Part shown: in pieces, positions 1-9,109 of the stretch | Layout: each line of letters starts with the position of its first letter | Position numbering within the stretch: position 1 is the stretch's first letter | Assembly: GCF_025699125.1 (NCBI RefSeq) | Contig: NZ_JAILWC010000001.1 | Coordinates: forward strand, 290,884-354,883 | Source: Nitrosopumilus sp. | GTDB taxonomy: Archaea; Thermoproteota; Nitrososphaeria; Nitrososphaerales; Nitrosopumilaceae | Length of the DNA stretch: 64,000 bases | Direction: 5' to 3' | Position numbers and translations under genes: made by a program | The notes under the pieces: generated by a model | What the model was told of the DNA's origin: nothing | What the model saw: the letters and a program-made list of their open reading frames with translations, nothing else | Databases searched by the model: none

Positions 1-2
1 GA

Positions 3-137
3 TTTGATTGTAGTTTTGAAATAAATGGCAATACAAATGAAGTAATTGAAAAATATCAAAAGCATTCTATAGATGAACATGGAATAGAATATAGCACTGA
101 AGGGATTAATCAATTGCTTCTTAGAATGAAGAACTAA
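3..137 (+). CDS. DUF1059-like small protein, C-terminal part (5' end outside window)
   Basis: An open frame enters from the left edge and stops at TAA 135-137, giving about 44 residues. It begins FDCSFEINGNTNEVIEK and continues with a His-x3-Glu-His-Gly pattern. That resembles the small DUF1059 family (FDC-F-x-G at the start, then H...HG and a final helix), whose function is unknown. The family is usually 50-60 residues, so only about ten residues are probably missing upstream. The family call is from memory of the pattern and the fragment is short, so confidence is moderate. Confidence 0.6.
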   Translation, partial: FDCSFEINGNTNEVIEKYQKHSIDEHGIEYSTEGINQLLLRMKN

Positions 138-211
138 CATTGTTTATTCTGTTTAGAACATTCTATGAGTTGATTTTTTTGATAATATGAGAAATTTATG
201 AATATTAATTA

Positions 212-448
212 TTATTCATTAATCTCAATATCTTCTAAAATCTCTAAATGGTATAAGTATGACTCAAAAACCATTGGGGCATTTTGCTGCAGTGATTTTT
301 TAATACTTTTAGAAACTTCTGTGGTTTGCTTCATATCTGTAGTACTGTTTTCTAATATGAAAATACGTTGAACGAAATTTGGTTGACTAATACATGAATA
401 TGTTTTATTGATAAATATCTCATTATTTTCTCTAATGTGCTCTAGCAT
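212..448 (-). CDS. Hypothetical 78-aa protein
   Basis: A 78-codon frame lies on the minus strand in the gap between the DUF1059 gene and the histidine kinase, divergent from the kinase. The product is mixed charged and hydrophobic, with one Cys, no signal peptide and no membrane segment, and its composition looks like real coding sequence. It overlaps no other plausible gene. No family is recognised. The main doubt is its short length and the absence of a clear ribosome-binding site. Confidence 0.45.
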   Translation of the reverse strand: MLEHIRENNEIFINKTYSCISQPNFVQRIFILENSTTDMKQTTEVSKSIKKSLQQNAPMVFESYLYHLEILEDIEINE

Positions 449-507
449 TCATGAGTATGTTTGAAATAAACAAACTGTACGTAATATGGTGCTTAGAATA
501 ATTTCTT

Positions 508-1587
508 ATGATGTTGGTAGATAATCCTATGGAACGAGATCCAGTTCTACGTGATTTGACTGAAATTTCAGTTAATGCCCTAAAGGATTTAGAACTAGCT
601 AGAAAGGAACTTAAAGAAAACGATCTCCGAATGCAAGAAATGAACAAACTTGCAAATGAACGAGTAAATGAAATGTCTAGAGTTAATCAGCAACTTCAAG
701 ATAAAATATCTTTTGTAGAAACCATGACAAAATCAATCCAAGAAAAAAATGAACACCTTGAAAAAGAATTAAAAATTACTGAAACAGAAAAAATCAATTA
801 CAGCAAACTCAATTCATTATTAAAAGAAGATCTTACTAAAGTAATTAAAAAAGAAAAAGAACTCTCCATCAAACAAATTTTCCTTGAAAGAAAAGTAAAG
901 GAACAGGCCGAGAATTTAATGAAAGGCGAAAAAATGTCTATAATAGGAACATTTACGTCCAGATTGGCTCATGATATAAGAAATCCGTTATCAAAATTAA
1001 AAATGTCTCATGATATTTTATGTAATTCTCCAAACATGCCAGTACTTGAAAAAATAAAACATCAGCAAAGAATTGAGTCTGCTATTTCTAATATGACTCA
1101 TATTATTGAAGATGTTTTAGAATTTGTTCGAATGTCTGAACTTAACATGCATGAAACATCATTAAAAACAATCATAAAATCTAGTCTTGAAGGGATTCAT
1201 ATTCCGCCATCAGTGAAATTAGAAATTAAAGGGGATGATCGAATGACTTTATGTGATTCTAGAAAATTAGAAGCGGTGTTTATCAATCTTATTACAAATG
1301 CTATTGAATCCATCCGTGGAAAAGGATTTGTAACTATAATCATTAAGGATAACAAAGAAAATATCGAAATATGTTTTGAAGATTCAGGATCTGGTGTAAT
1401 TCCACGTTTGCAGGAGAAAATTTTTGAACCAATGTTTACAACAAAACAGCATGGTACTGGACTAGGATTGGCTATTTGTAAAATGATAGTTGAACAACAT
1501 GGGGGTAGATTAATTTACAAAAACACTCCCTCTACATTCTCAGTACTTATGCCAAAAGTTAACAATTCAACAATGGTGGCACAATAA
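508..1587 (+). CDS. Soluble sensor histidine kinase
   Basis: This 359-aa kinase autophosphorylates a His and passes phosphate to a response regulator. Residues about 20-140 are a long Lys/Glu-rich coiled coil. The HisKA H-box is SRLAHDIRNPLSKLK, with the phospho-acceptor at His155. The HATPase_c domain follows: N-box FINLITNAIESI, G1 DSGSG, an F-box (IFEPMFTT) and G2 GTGLGLAI. There is no membrane helix, PAS or GAF domain, so any signal must reach the coiled coil from a cytoplasmic partner. ATG 508 and 511 are both possible starts. A small Cys protein and a CheY-like regulator follow at once on the same strand, presumably the output side. Confidence 0.9.
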   Translation: MMLVDNPMERDPVLRDLTEISVNALKDLELARKELKENDLRMQEMNKLANERVNEMSRVNQQLQDKISFVETMTKSIQEKNEHLEKELKITETEKINYSKLNSLLKEDLTKVIKKEKELSIKQIFLERKVKEQAENLMKGEKMSIIGTFTSRLAHDIRNPLSKLKMSHDILCNSPNMPVLEKIKHQQRIESAISNMTHIIEDVLEFVRMSELNMHETSLKTIIKSSLEGIHIPPSVKLEIKGDDRMTLCDSRKLEAVFINLITNAIESIRGKGFVTIIIKDNKENIEICFEDSGSGVIPRLQEKIFEPMFTTKQHGTGLGLAICKMIVEQHGGRLIYKNTPSTFSVLMPKVNNSTMVAQ

Positions 1588-1590
1588 CTC

Positions 1591-1779
1591 ATGCAAACTT
1601 ATCGTAAAGAATTAATTGGAACCTTAGCTGAACAAATAACAAACTGTATGTATTGTTCATTGGATGGATATGTTTGTAAAATTCATGCACAAATTACAAC
1701 TAAAACCATATTTGAAAACACACAAAAAATTATGGATGAATTAAAATCTTGTACAAAGATTTATGGGAAGTGTGTTTGA
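1591..1779 (+). CDS. Small Cys-rich protein between kinase and regulator
   Basis: This 62-aa protein begins 3 nt after the kinase stop, so the two are very likely co-transcribed and translationally coupled. It contains six Cys, including C-x2-C (NCMYCSLDGYVC) and a C-terminal GKC. That suggests metal binding or a redox-sensitive element, but no family is recognised. Its place between the kinase and the response regulator suggests an accessory role in the same pathway, which is inference only. Confidence 0.65.
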   Translation: MQTYRKELIGTLAEQITNCMYCSLDGYVCKIHAQITTKTIFENTQKIMDELKSCTKIYGKCV

Positions 1780-1826
1780 AAAAATCACACTAGTCAATAT
1801 GTATCATAATTATACTTTGTTTAGGT

Positions 1827-2252
1827 ATGGCTAGAAAATTTCCTGTAATATTACTTGCTGATGATTCTCAGGCATTTAGGGTATTTTGTAGGGATGCAAT
1901 TAAAAATTCTATAAAATTTATTCAAATTATAGAGGCTTCAGATGGAATTGAAACCTTAAAACAGTATCAATTACATAGACCTGATGTAATTTTATTGGAT
2001 TTAAAAATGCCTAGATTGGAGGGTGATAAAGTCTTGGAAGTAATCAAAAAAAATGATCAAAATACAAAAATCATTGTCACTTCAGCTTATGGACGAGATC
2101 AAGAATTTATTAATAAATTACTGAAAATGGGCGCAATAAGTTTTGTACCAAAACCATCGAATCGTATTAGTTTGATGAAAGAGATTACTGATGTTTTGGC
2201 AAAAGGAAAAATGCCTGGCACAAATTTTACCAAATCTATTCCCGCCAGTTAA
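1827..2252 (+). CDS. CheY-like response regulator (receiver domain only)
   Basis: A 141-aa single-domain receiver. The acidic pair is ADDS (residues 11-14). The phospho-acceptor is Asp58 in ILLDLKMP, the switch Thr/Ser is in VTSAY (about 85-86) and the conserved Lys is K109 in VPKP. There is no DNA-binding output domain; after the receiver comes a tail of about 25 residues. It lies 47 nt after the small Cys protein and is the likely target of the kinase at 508-1587. Output must go through protein contacts, as with other stand-alone receivers. Confidence 0.9.
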   Translation: MARKFPVILLADDSQAFRVFCRDAIKNSIKFIQIIEASDGIETLKQYQLHRPDVILLDLKMPRLEGDKVLEVIKKNDQNTKIIVTSAYGRDQEFINKLLKMGAISFVPKPSNRISLMKEITDVLAKGKMPGTNFTKSIPAS

Positions 2253-2514
2253 ACTAAAAAATAATTTTATTTTAAAATTGTCCTATTTTTAGAATGGCAT
2301 GTATGATATGCTGAATTTTAACAATTCATAAATTTAGGCATAAAAGTTAGTATTTTTCACAAATCTGTGAGCCTATTTTTAACATTTCTCAGATTTTTTG
2401 ATTAAAACAAACATCTGGCACATTGTTCAAAATAAGCTGGCAGAAATTCAGTTTGATCATCTTGATCATACCATTACGCATTACTCACCTGTAACTTAAT
2501 TTATTGTGGACTAA

Positions 2515-5500
2515 ATGAAGTGGAATTCAAAAATAATCTGTATTTCTATGATGTTATTTGCAATTTTGTATGTCTCATCATTTGATCAAGTTTTAGGGGA
2601 TCATAAAATTGGTGATGATGTAATTCATAAAAATCTTTATGAATTAAAAGTCAAGTCTTCACCACCAGGATTACACATTGATGGATCCGGAATATATGAA
2701 GAAGACTCTTGGGTTGTAATTGGCACTGCCAAAGATAAATGGGGTGCATATGAATTTGTCAGTTGGACAGTAAATAATGAATTGGTAGATGGCAATCCAA
2801 TTAATGTTTTAATGGATGGAGATGTCACTGCGATTGCAACATATGCATTACATCCAGCTCAAAAACAAGATAGTGTGAACTTTTTACAAGGTTCAAGTAG
2901 TGGCACAACATATGATTTGAGAATTATTTCTCCGTATGGAAACACAATTGGAAGTGGCAGTTATGATTCTGGAGAAATTGTAAATTTTAGTGTGTTAGAA
3001 CCTTATGTTTATGATGAAAATGATCTTGGAATACGATATGCCTTTTCTGAATGGAGTGATGGGTTTACTCCAAATCTGAAGACTAATTTCATAAAAATGG
3101 ATGAGGATAAAACAATTGCTGCAAATTGGAATGTCCAATACAGATTGCAAATATTGGATTCGACTCAAAATATGAAGGTAATCAACACTAGTTGGCATAA
3201 TGTTAATTCAACTGCTCCATTAGTTATGAGTACAGTAAATTCAGAATCTGATGGAAAAATAAAAAGAACAATAAATGAATGGGTAAGTAGCGGTTCTAAT
3301 TTTGCTGCTATCAAAGATTCTACACAACCTATAACCAGTGTTAAAATGGAAAATCCTTATTCGATCTCTGTGGATTGGAAGGATCAATTTTATCTTGATG
3401 TTAAAAGCAAATATGGTCAAGTTCAGGGAAGTGGTTTTTATGATGAAAACGATGTGGTGGTTGCCTCTATTGATTCTACCACTCAAGATTCGGGCATTCC
3501 AGGAACAAGATTGATTTTTGATGGTTGGAGTGGAGATGTAAATTCTGATGGTAAAAATGTTCAGGTAATCATGAATTCTCCAAAATCTATTGAGGGAATA
3601 TGGAAAAAACAGTATTTACTTACTGTAAATTCTGGATACGGTACTGGAGGTGGAACATATTGGTATGATGAAGGAAGTGTGGCTAAATTTGGAACAAGTA
3701 TACCTAGAGATCCTGCAGGAATGTGGAAACAAACTACTTTTCAAGGTTGGGGTGGTGATTCACAGAGTACATCCCTTAGTGGAAGCTTGTTGATGAATGG
3801 TCCAAAAACTGTTACTGCACAATGGAATGAAGATTACACTATAGCATATTTGAATATCGGAATAATCTCTGCCGTTGCAATTGGAGGATTTATTGTATAT
3901 AATAAAATAAAACAAAATGAAAAACAGAAAAAATACCGCACCAAAGAAATAGTTGAATCAATAAAAGAAAAAAGACAAAAACCATCAGGATTAAATAAAT
4001 TATTTGGTGGAAAAATCAATTTTGGTAAAAATGTATTTGCAATAGAAAATAAAGACTATGAAATAGTTTTAGAGAATGCTGAATCTGAAAAGAAAGTTTT
4101 ACTGGAAAAGACACAGGAATTAAGAGAAAATATAGAAGAGGAAAAGAGAAATGTGCTTAAAAAATCAATGCAGTTAGATAAACGATTATCTGAAATAGAG
4201 CTTGAACAGAAAGAATCAGAAATTGAATTTGAAAAAAAGAAATTAGAAGAAAAAACAAAATTACTTGAAAAAAACCTATCTGACGTAGAAGAAGAAAAGC
4301 AAAATATCCTTAAAGAAAAAGAATTACTTGAAAAAAACCTAACTGATTCAAAATTTGAAAAGAAGAAAATAATGATAAAACTTGAAAACGCAATTGAAGA
4401 AGTAAATCTTCAAAAGAAGAATTTATCAGAAAAAACTGAAAAACTTGAAGAATCTCTATCCGAAGTTGAGCGTGAAAAGAAAAGAATCATTCAAGAAAAA
4501 ATTCAATTAGAAATAAAATTACAAGATGTGGAACAACAAAAGGATAGAATTATTGACAAACTTGAACAAAAAACACATGCGATTGAATTGGAAAGAAAAG
4601 AGTTGGAAATTGACCTTAAAAAGAAATATGCTGAAGTAGATATTCAAAAAAAGAAATTATCTCAAAAAACTGAACAATTAGAAAAAAATCTTTCTGAAGT
4701 AGAATTTCAAAAGCAGAGTCTGACTCAGAAAAAAGAGAATTTGGAAGATAGCATTACTGATATAATTCTACAAAAAAAGAAGATTTCTTCAGAATTTGAG
4801 AATAAGGCAGAACTATTTGAATTTGAACGACAGGCACGAATTAAAAGAATCAATCAATTAGAAAATCAACTCACTAAGGCTGAATCTGAGAAAAAACAAG
4901 CTGAAGTGGAACTTCAAAAAAATCTCTCTGCAATTGATCTTACCAAACAAAGAATTCAACAAAAAACTGAGCAATTAGACAAAAATCTATCCGAAGTTGA
5001 ATTACAAAAGAAAGCAGTCATTTTTGAAAAAGAAGAATTAGAGAAAAGCATAACTGCTGTAGAACTTGAGAGAAAAATTCTATCACAAAAAACTAATGAA
5101 TTAGAAAAAAGTCTTTTGGAAATTGAGCAAAAGAAAAAGATTCATGCTGATGAGATCCAGAAAAATTTTGCAGCTATAGAATTGCAGAAAAAGGGTGCTT
5201 CTCAGAGAATATTGGAACTTGAAAAAAGAATCAAAGAAGTAGAAATAGAAAAGAAAAAAGTAGCAGAAAATCTTGAACAAAAAGAATCTGAAATTCAATT
5301 AATTAAAAAGAATTATGATGAAAAATCAAAACAACTTGAAAATGATCTACAAACAGTTAATTTTCAAAAAACGAATCTCTTTGAAAAAACAAAGAAACTA
5401 GAAGAATCTTTACTTCAAGTAGAAAACGAAAAGAAAAACATGATTGATAAAAAAAGAAAATTAGATGCAAGTTTATCCGCAATTGAATTTGAAAAAATGA

Positions 5501-6720
5501 AATGCTCAGTAGAACTAGAGAAAAACATTGGGGATGTTGAACTTGAAAAAAAGAAATCGATCATCAAGCTTGAAAATGAAATTGCAGAAGTCAATCTTCA
5601 AAGACAAAGTTTAACTGAAAAAACTGAACAATTCGATAAAAATCTTGAAGAAATCAATCTACAAAAGAAAGAATTAGCTGAAAAAACAAAACAATTGAAC
5701 AAAGCTATAGAGGATATAGAGTATGAGAAGAGAGAAATATCTAATAAATTAAAAAATAAAGAGGCAGAATTTGAATTAGAAAATAAAAGCAAAACAATTG
5801 AACTTCAACGAAAAGAAAATGAGTTAAATTTTGTCAAACAAAATTTGGAGCATAAAGCAAAACAACTTGAAAGTAACCTCGCCGAAGTGGCAATTCAAAA
5901 GAAGAATCTATCTTCTCAAAGAATTGAACTTGAAGGTAAATTGTCAAAAATTGACCTTGAAAAGAAAAAACTTTCCTCCGAACTTGAAAGAAAGGAGTCT
6001 TTGATTGAAGTCGAAGAGAAAAGACTAGGGCAAAAAATATGGGATTTAGAAAAGAGAATTGCCAATTTCTCTCTTGAGAGAAAAATAGCCTCAATTGAGC
6101 TAGAAAAGAAGAAAATTAATGCTGAACTTGAAAGAAAACAAACTCTCATTGACCTTGAAAAGGAGCATCTTTCTCAAAGAAGGGAGGAATTAGATAAGAG
6201 CATTGCATCAATTGAAATTGAAAGAGACATCATTCCTACTGAAATTCAAACGAAAAACAATTCAAAATTATCCAAGAAAAACATTTCTTCAAAATCAAAG
6301 GATTTGGAAAATATCATTGCAGAAATTGAACTTGCAAGAAAAATTTCTGTAGTTGAACTTGAAAGAAAAGAATCTGTAATTAAACTACAAAAACAACGTC
6401 TGGATGAACAAACTGCAATGTTGGAAAAACGAATTTCAGGACTTGAAGTTGAGAGAAAAATTTCTGCAGTACAAATTGCACGAATAGAATCTGAAATAGA
6501 ACTTGAAAAGAAGAATTTAGAGCATCAAACACGTGAATTTGGAAAAAATAATTCAAAAAATAATGCTTTGACAAAGAAAGTTCTAGATTATTCTTATTCT
6601 GCAAACTTTGACAACAGTTCCTATGAAAAATTTAGAGAATGGTCAAATGTTCTAGAAGATGAATTATCCGTACAACAATCATCTGATGATGAACACACGA
6701 CATATTCTGGTGATAAATAA
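2515..6720 (+). CDS. Giant membrane-anchored InlB-repeat / coiled-coil protein (1401 aa)
   Basis: Residues 1-29 look like a signal peptide. About 33-440 hold five InlB-B-like beta repeats of roughly 75 residues, each with a Gly-rich turn, an F-x-x-W or FDGWSG core and an ending such as MNSPKSIEGIW or MNGPKTVTAQW. A single membrane helix follows at about 442-462 (LNIGIISAVAIGGFIVY), then a basic stretch. About 510-1360 is an uninterrupted Lys/Glu-rich coiled coil with a 21-residue (three-heptad) period of the type LEKNLSEVELQKK. Predicted topology is repeats outside and coiled coil in the cytoplasm. A parallel coiled coil of about 850 residues would reach about 125 nm. The last codon overlaps the ATG of the next gene by 1 nt. 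Function is unknown; a structural or cell-envelope anchoring role is inferred. Confidence 0.85.
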   Translation: MKWNSKIICISMMLFAILYVSSFDQVLGDHKIGDDVIHKNLYELKVKSSPPGLHIDGSGIYEEDSWVVIGTAKDKWGAYEFVSWTVNNELVDGNPINVLMDGDVTAIATYALHPAQKQDSVNFLQGSSSGTTYDLRIISPYGNTIGSGSYDSGEIVNFSVLEPYVYDENDLGIRYAFSEWSDGFTPNLKTNFIKMDEDKTIAANWNVQYRLQILDSTQNMKVINTSWHNVNSTAPLVMSTVNSESDGKIKRTINEWVSSGSNFAAIKDSTQPITSVKMENPYSISVDWKDQFYLDVKSKYGQVQGSGFYDENDVVVASIDSTTQDSGIPGTRLIFDGWSGDVNSDGKNVQVIMNSPKSIEGIWKKQYLLTVNSGYGTGGGTYWYDEGSVAKFGTSIPRDPAGMWKQTTFQGWGGDSQSTSLSGSLLMNGPKTVTAQWNEDYTIAYLNIGIISAVAIGGFIVYNKIKQNEKQKKYRTKEIVESIKEKRQKPSGLNKLFGGKINFGKNVFAIENKDYEIVLENAESEKKVLLEKTQELRENIEEEKRNVLKKSMQLDKRLSEIELEQKESEIEFEKKKLEEKTKLLEKNLSDVEEEKQNILKEKELLEKNLTDSKFEKKKIMIKLENAIEEVNLQKKNLSEKTEKLEESLSEVEREKKRIIQEKIQLEIKLQDVEQQKDRIIDKLEQKTHAIELERKELEIDLKKKYAEVDIQKKKLSQKTEQLEKNLSEVEFQKQSLTQKKENLEDSITDIILQKKKISSEFENKAELFEFERQARIKRINQLENQLTKAESEKKQAEVELQKNLSAIDLTKQRIQQKTEQLDKNLSEVELQKKAVIFEKEELEKSITAVELERKILSQKTNELEKSLLEIEQKKKIHADEIQKNFAAIELQKKGASQRILELEKRIKEVEIEKKKVAENLEQKESEIQLIKKNYDEKSKQLENDLQTVNFQKTNLFEKTKKLEESLLQVENEKKNMIDKKRKLDASLSAIEFEKMKCSVELEKNIGDVELEKKKSIIKLENEIAEVNLQRQSLTEKTEQFDKNLEEINLQKKELAEKTKQLNKAIEDIEYEKREISNKLKNKEAEFELENKSKTIELQRKENELNFVKQNLEHKAKQLESNLAEVAIQKKNLSSQRIELEGKLSKIDLEKKKLSSELERKESLIEVEEKRLGQKIWDLEKRIANFSLERKIASIELEKKKINAELERKQTLIDLEKEHLSQRREELDKSIASIEIERDIIPTEIQTKNNSKLSKKNISSKSKDLENIIAEIELARKISVVELERKESVIKLQKQRLDEQTAMLEKRISGLEVERKISAVQIARIESEIELEKKNLEHQTREFGKNNSKNNALTKKVLDYSYSANFDNSSYEKFREWSNVLEDELSVQQSSDDEHTTYSGDK
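4060..6530 (+). repeat. Degenerate 63-bp (21-residue) periodic repeat coding for coiled coil
   Basis: Inside the giant gene, segments of the form (Q/E)KTEQLEKNLSEVE recur every 21 codons or multiples of 21, with substitutions and occasional phase shifts. The DNA is extremely A-rich. The pattern suggests growth by internal tandem duplication followed by divergence. Confidence 0.65.
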
Positions 6721-7106
6721 TGAGTTTACTTTTACTTGCTCTGTTACTGTTCTCTACATTTGGGGTTGTATTGCTGAGCACTCAAGGTCTTGCAAACCCT
6801 TTAGATACACCATCTGATGTAAGTAAAATGGGGGCTCTGCAAGTTTTTGATTCTTCTGACAGTACTCTACTAGGATTGAATTTAGGAACTTCTGATGCTA
6901 TATCTTCTGTAACTCTTACCTTTGATTCTAATATTCCGGAAGATACTACTGTAACTATTTCACTCAAGGATACTAATGATGTTGAAATTGGAACTGGTTC
7001 TACAGTAACTGGAGGCCCAACTCAAACTGTAGTTATCAGTCTAAGTGATTCTATTACTGATCCAGAAAGACGTACTTTACAATATGCAAGTATTACGGTA
7101 GCCTAA
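6720..7106 (+). CDS. Small secreted beta-rich protein (128 aa)
   Basis: The ATG shares one base with the stop of the giant coiled-coil gene, so the two are translationally coupled. The N-terminus is a hydrophobic signal peptide (SLLLLALLLFSTFGVVLL). The mature part is Thr/Ser/Asp-rich, with alternating beta-strand patterns such as SSVTLTFDS and TVVISLSDS, and has no Cys. The end, LQYASITVA, sits where the neighbouring small proteins end in a V/A-DIS-type strand, so it may be a distant member of that group. No enzymatic motif is visible. It is probably an extracellular structural or filament-associated protein. Confidence 0.7.
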   Translation: MSLLLLALLLFSTFGVVLLSTQGLANPLDTPSDVSKMGALQVFDSSDSTLLGLNLGTSDAISSVTLTFDSNIPEDTTVTISLKDTNDVEIGTGSTVTGGPTQTVVISLSDSITDPERRTLQYASITVA

Positions 7107-7117
7107 AGGTGGTATAA

Positions 7118-7531
7118 TTGAGTCTCAAAATAATTTTCTTAGTAGGCGTGTTAATTATCACTGTATCTACAATAGGATTGGGTTCAAATCTAAATAGTTC
7201 AATTACGTTTAATTCCATTGGAAGTGATGATAATATTTCATCTCGTGCGTCTGAAGTAGATATTACAAATGTGGTGCATTCTACAAGTGGCAGTAATATT
7301 GATTCTTCCACAATCACTATTCGAAATACTGATAGTGTTTCTCACTCATATCGTATCTGTGTAATTACAAAAGCTGGATCTTCAATCAGTGATACTGTTG
7401 GCACTGTTCCTGACTGTGCAACTACTTCCATTTCTTCTAATGATATAGATTCTGTTGTAGTTACTTTTACAAACCCTCTGAATAAAACTACTGTGGATTT
7501 TGCTGATATTTCAATACAAGAAATCACTTAG
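7118..7531 (+). CDS. Small secreted protein, possible TasA/camelysin-like filament subunit
   Basis: A 137-aa protein with a TTG start at 7118, preceded by the ribosome-binding site AGGTGG about 6 nt upstream. The signal region is SLKIIFLVGVLIITVSTIGLGS. A Ser/Thr/Asn-rich beta domain follows with two Cys (YRICVITK and VPDCATT) and a terminal strand ADISIQEIT. The same order (signal, Cys pair about 25-30 residues apart, D-I-S ending) is seen in the proteins at 7595-8110 and 9110-9559, so these are paralogues grouped around the signal peptidase at 8240-9064. The link to TasA-like fibres is by context and topology, not alignment. Confidence 0.7.
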   Translation: MSLKIIFLVGVLIITVSTIGLGSNLNSSITFNSIGSDDNISSRASEVDITNVVHSTSGSNIDSSTITIRNTDSVSHSYRICVITKAGSSISDTVGTVPDCATTSISSNDIDSVVVTFTNPLNKTTVDFADISIQEIT

Positions 7532-7594
7532 AATATAATCTGTAAAACTTTAAAACAGAAATAAATTATTGATTTTCAGAAAAATATCTATTTT

Positions 7595-8110
7595 TTATTT
7601 ATCCAATTCTTGAATTGCTATGGATATGTCTACGAGTTCACTAACTTTGACTCCGCTAGAAAAATCAATAAATTGATTCACTATTTTTCCATAAGGTTCA
7701 ATTTTTTCTGTATTTGTACATGCAAGTGGACTATCTAACGATGGTGTGAATTTTTCTAATGGTCCTTGAACTATGGTGCAAATTTCAAAAGACTGTACTC
7801 TGTCATCATCATTGATAACTGAAAATCCGATGCCACTAATTTCAATAACTCCATCTGGTGAAACCCTTTTTGTCCATGAAAAATCTTCAATATGTCCACG
7901 AGGAGTAAATGCCGAATTTTCTATAACTTCCAAATTTGAGAATGATTGAGTTAGAATTGATTCATCTGCAATAGCCATTGTGGTGGTTGCAATGATTAGA
8001 ATTACTATGAAACTAGCATGAATAAAGAATTTTTGAAAACCGTTTCTTCCATCAAATTTTATTTTATTTGCAACCTTTTTCAGGCTTTTTCCAAAGTAAA
8101 CATGATTCAA
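7595..8110 (-). CDS. Secreted paralogue of the small beta-protein family (171 aa)
   Basis: Reads from a TTG at 8110. It has a longer, basic N-terminal region before the hydrophobic stretch FFIHASFIVILIIATTTMAIA (about residues 28-48). The mature part closely matches the protein at 9110-9559: SPDGVIEISGIGF against STEGVIETDEITF, FEICTIVQGPL against FQICAVIEGPI, and VDISIAIQEL against VDISFSIEEL. The two Cys are conserved. It converges with the operon at 2515-7531. The extended N-terminus differs from its sister and may mean a different start or sorting route. Confidence 0.7.
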   Translation of the reverse strand: MNHVYFGKSLKKVANKIKFDGRNGFQKFFIHASFIVILIIATTTMAIADESILTQSFSNLEVIENSAFTPRGHIEDFSWTKRVSPDGVIEISGIGFSVINDDDRVQSFEICTIVQGPLEKFTPSLDSPLACTNTEKIEPYGKIVNQFIDFSSGVKVSELVDISIAIQELDK

Positions 8111-8239
8111 TTTGATTCTTCTTAATTACGGGAATTGTGCATATTATCAGGTACGGAAAATATTCTAATTCTCGTATTCCATAATGGTATTTTACAGGAA
8201 TCTGTTATGCTTTTAAAAATCGCTTTAAATGACTTTCAT

Positions 8240-9064
8240 CTAAAAAATGGGAGGAATTAGTTGATTCTCACTGATGTTTGTAATTAGTATAGGAATGGTG
8301 TTAATTGCACTAATTATCTGAAGTACAAGAATCATTATTCCGCCTAATGCAAATATTAATTTCAAAGGTTTTATCTCGTCACTTTTATTATGTTGGATTT
8401 TTCGTGAAAAAAGATATAGCATAATGATTGCCATTGTTAGCATTCCGAATGATACTGAATTTGCAATAGTTGGCTCAAAAATATTTGAAAAAGGTATGTT
8501 CATTGTTTTAGATAGTCTGATGTCAAATCCCAAAGTAATCTGAGTTAATACATAATTTATTAATACAGAAATCAGTCCAATTTTAAAAATTATAAAACTT
8601 TCTGATGATTTCTTGTTATTAGTTTTGGATTTGTTTTTATTAAACATTATCAAAGCCCATATTCCAAAAATTGACATTCCTATAGGGGTTTGTAAAAATA
8701 ATGAAGTATATCCTACATATGGTATTACAAATATCGATCTTCCAACTACTTTGTCAACTGGAATTACTCCTGGATCATTTTTTCTATTGTTGTCTCCTTT
8801 TGTTATGAATCCTTTATCTGTTTGATCTACTATTCTGTGTACAACATTTTTGTTATCTTCATTAACAAATCCTATTATGTCTCCCAGAAAATATTGTTGT
8901 TCTTGTTTTAGTACGACAAACGTACCGCTTTCTATAACTGGGTACATACTGTTGCCTACAAGCATAATGTATGTTGTATCCCCATAAAGTTGAACAGGCC
9001 AAAAATATATCAAAATTGGAATAAATAAAAGTACTATGATAATTTTAATTTTTTTCTGAATCAT
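8240..9064 (-). CDS. Type I signal peptidase, ER/SipW (Sec11) type
   Basis: A 274-aa membrane peptidase that removes signal peptides on the outer face. After an N-terminal helix (IKIIIVLLFIPILIYFW), the catalytic Ser39 lies in LVGNSMYP. His76 (NVVHRIVD) replaces the Lys of bacterial enzymes, as in archaeal/ER-type enzymes, and Asp91 is in TKGDNN. Three or four more membrane helices follow, giving a C-terminal extension of about 130 residues not needed for catalysis. Flanking genes on both sides encode similar small secreted proteins, which points to a dedicated signal peptidase, as SipW is for TasA. That dedicated role is inferred from context. Confidence 0.88.
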   Translation of the reverse strand: MIQKKIKIIIVLLFIPILIYFWPVQLYGDTTYIMLVGNSMYPVIESGTFVVLKQEQQYFLGDIIGFVNEDNKNVVHRIVDQTDKGFITKGDNNRKNDPGVIPVDKVVGRSIFVIPYVGYTSLFLQTPIGMSIFGIWALIMFNKNKSKTNNKKSSESFIIFKIGLISVLINYVLTQITLGFDIRLSKTMNIPFSNIFEPTIANSVSFGMLTMAIIMLYLFSRKIQHNKSDEIKPLKLIFALGGIMILVLQIISAINTIPILITNISENQLIPPIF

Positions 9065-9109
9065 ATCTTTTCACATACGATATTTAGAAAATAAAAAAAT
9101 GATTGTTGA

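Noticed and set aside
5101-6604. Several 60-90 codon Phe/Leu-rich frames on the minus strand of the coiled-coil gene
   Set aside because: They are the reverse reading of Lys/Glu-rich codons (AAA, GAA giving TTT, TTC) and have no independent start or context.
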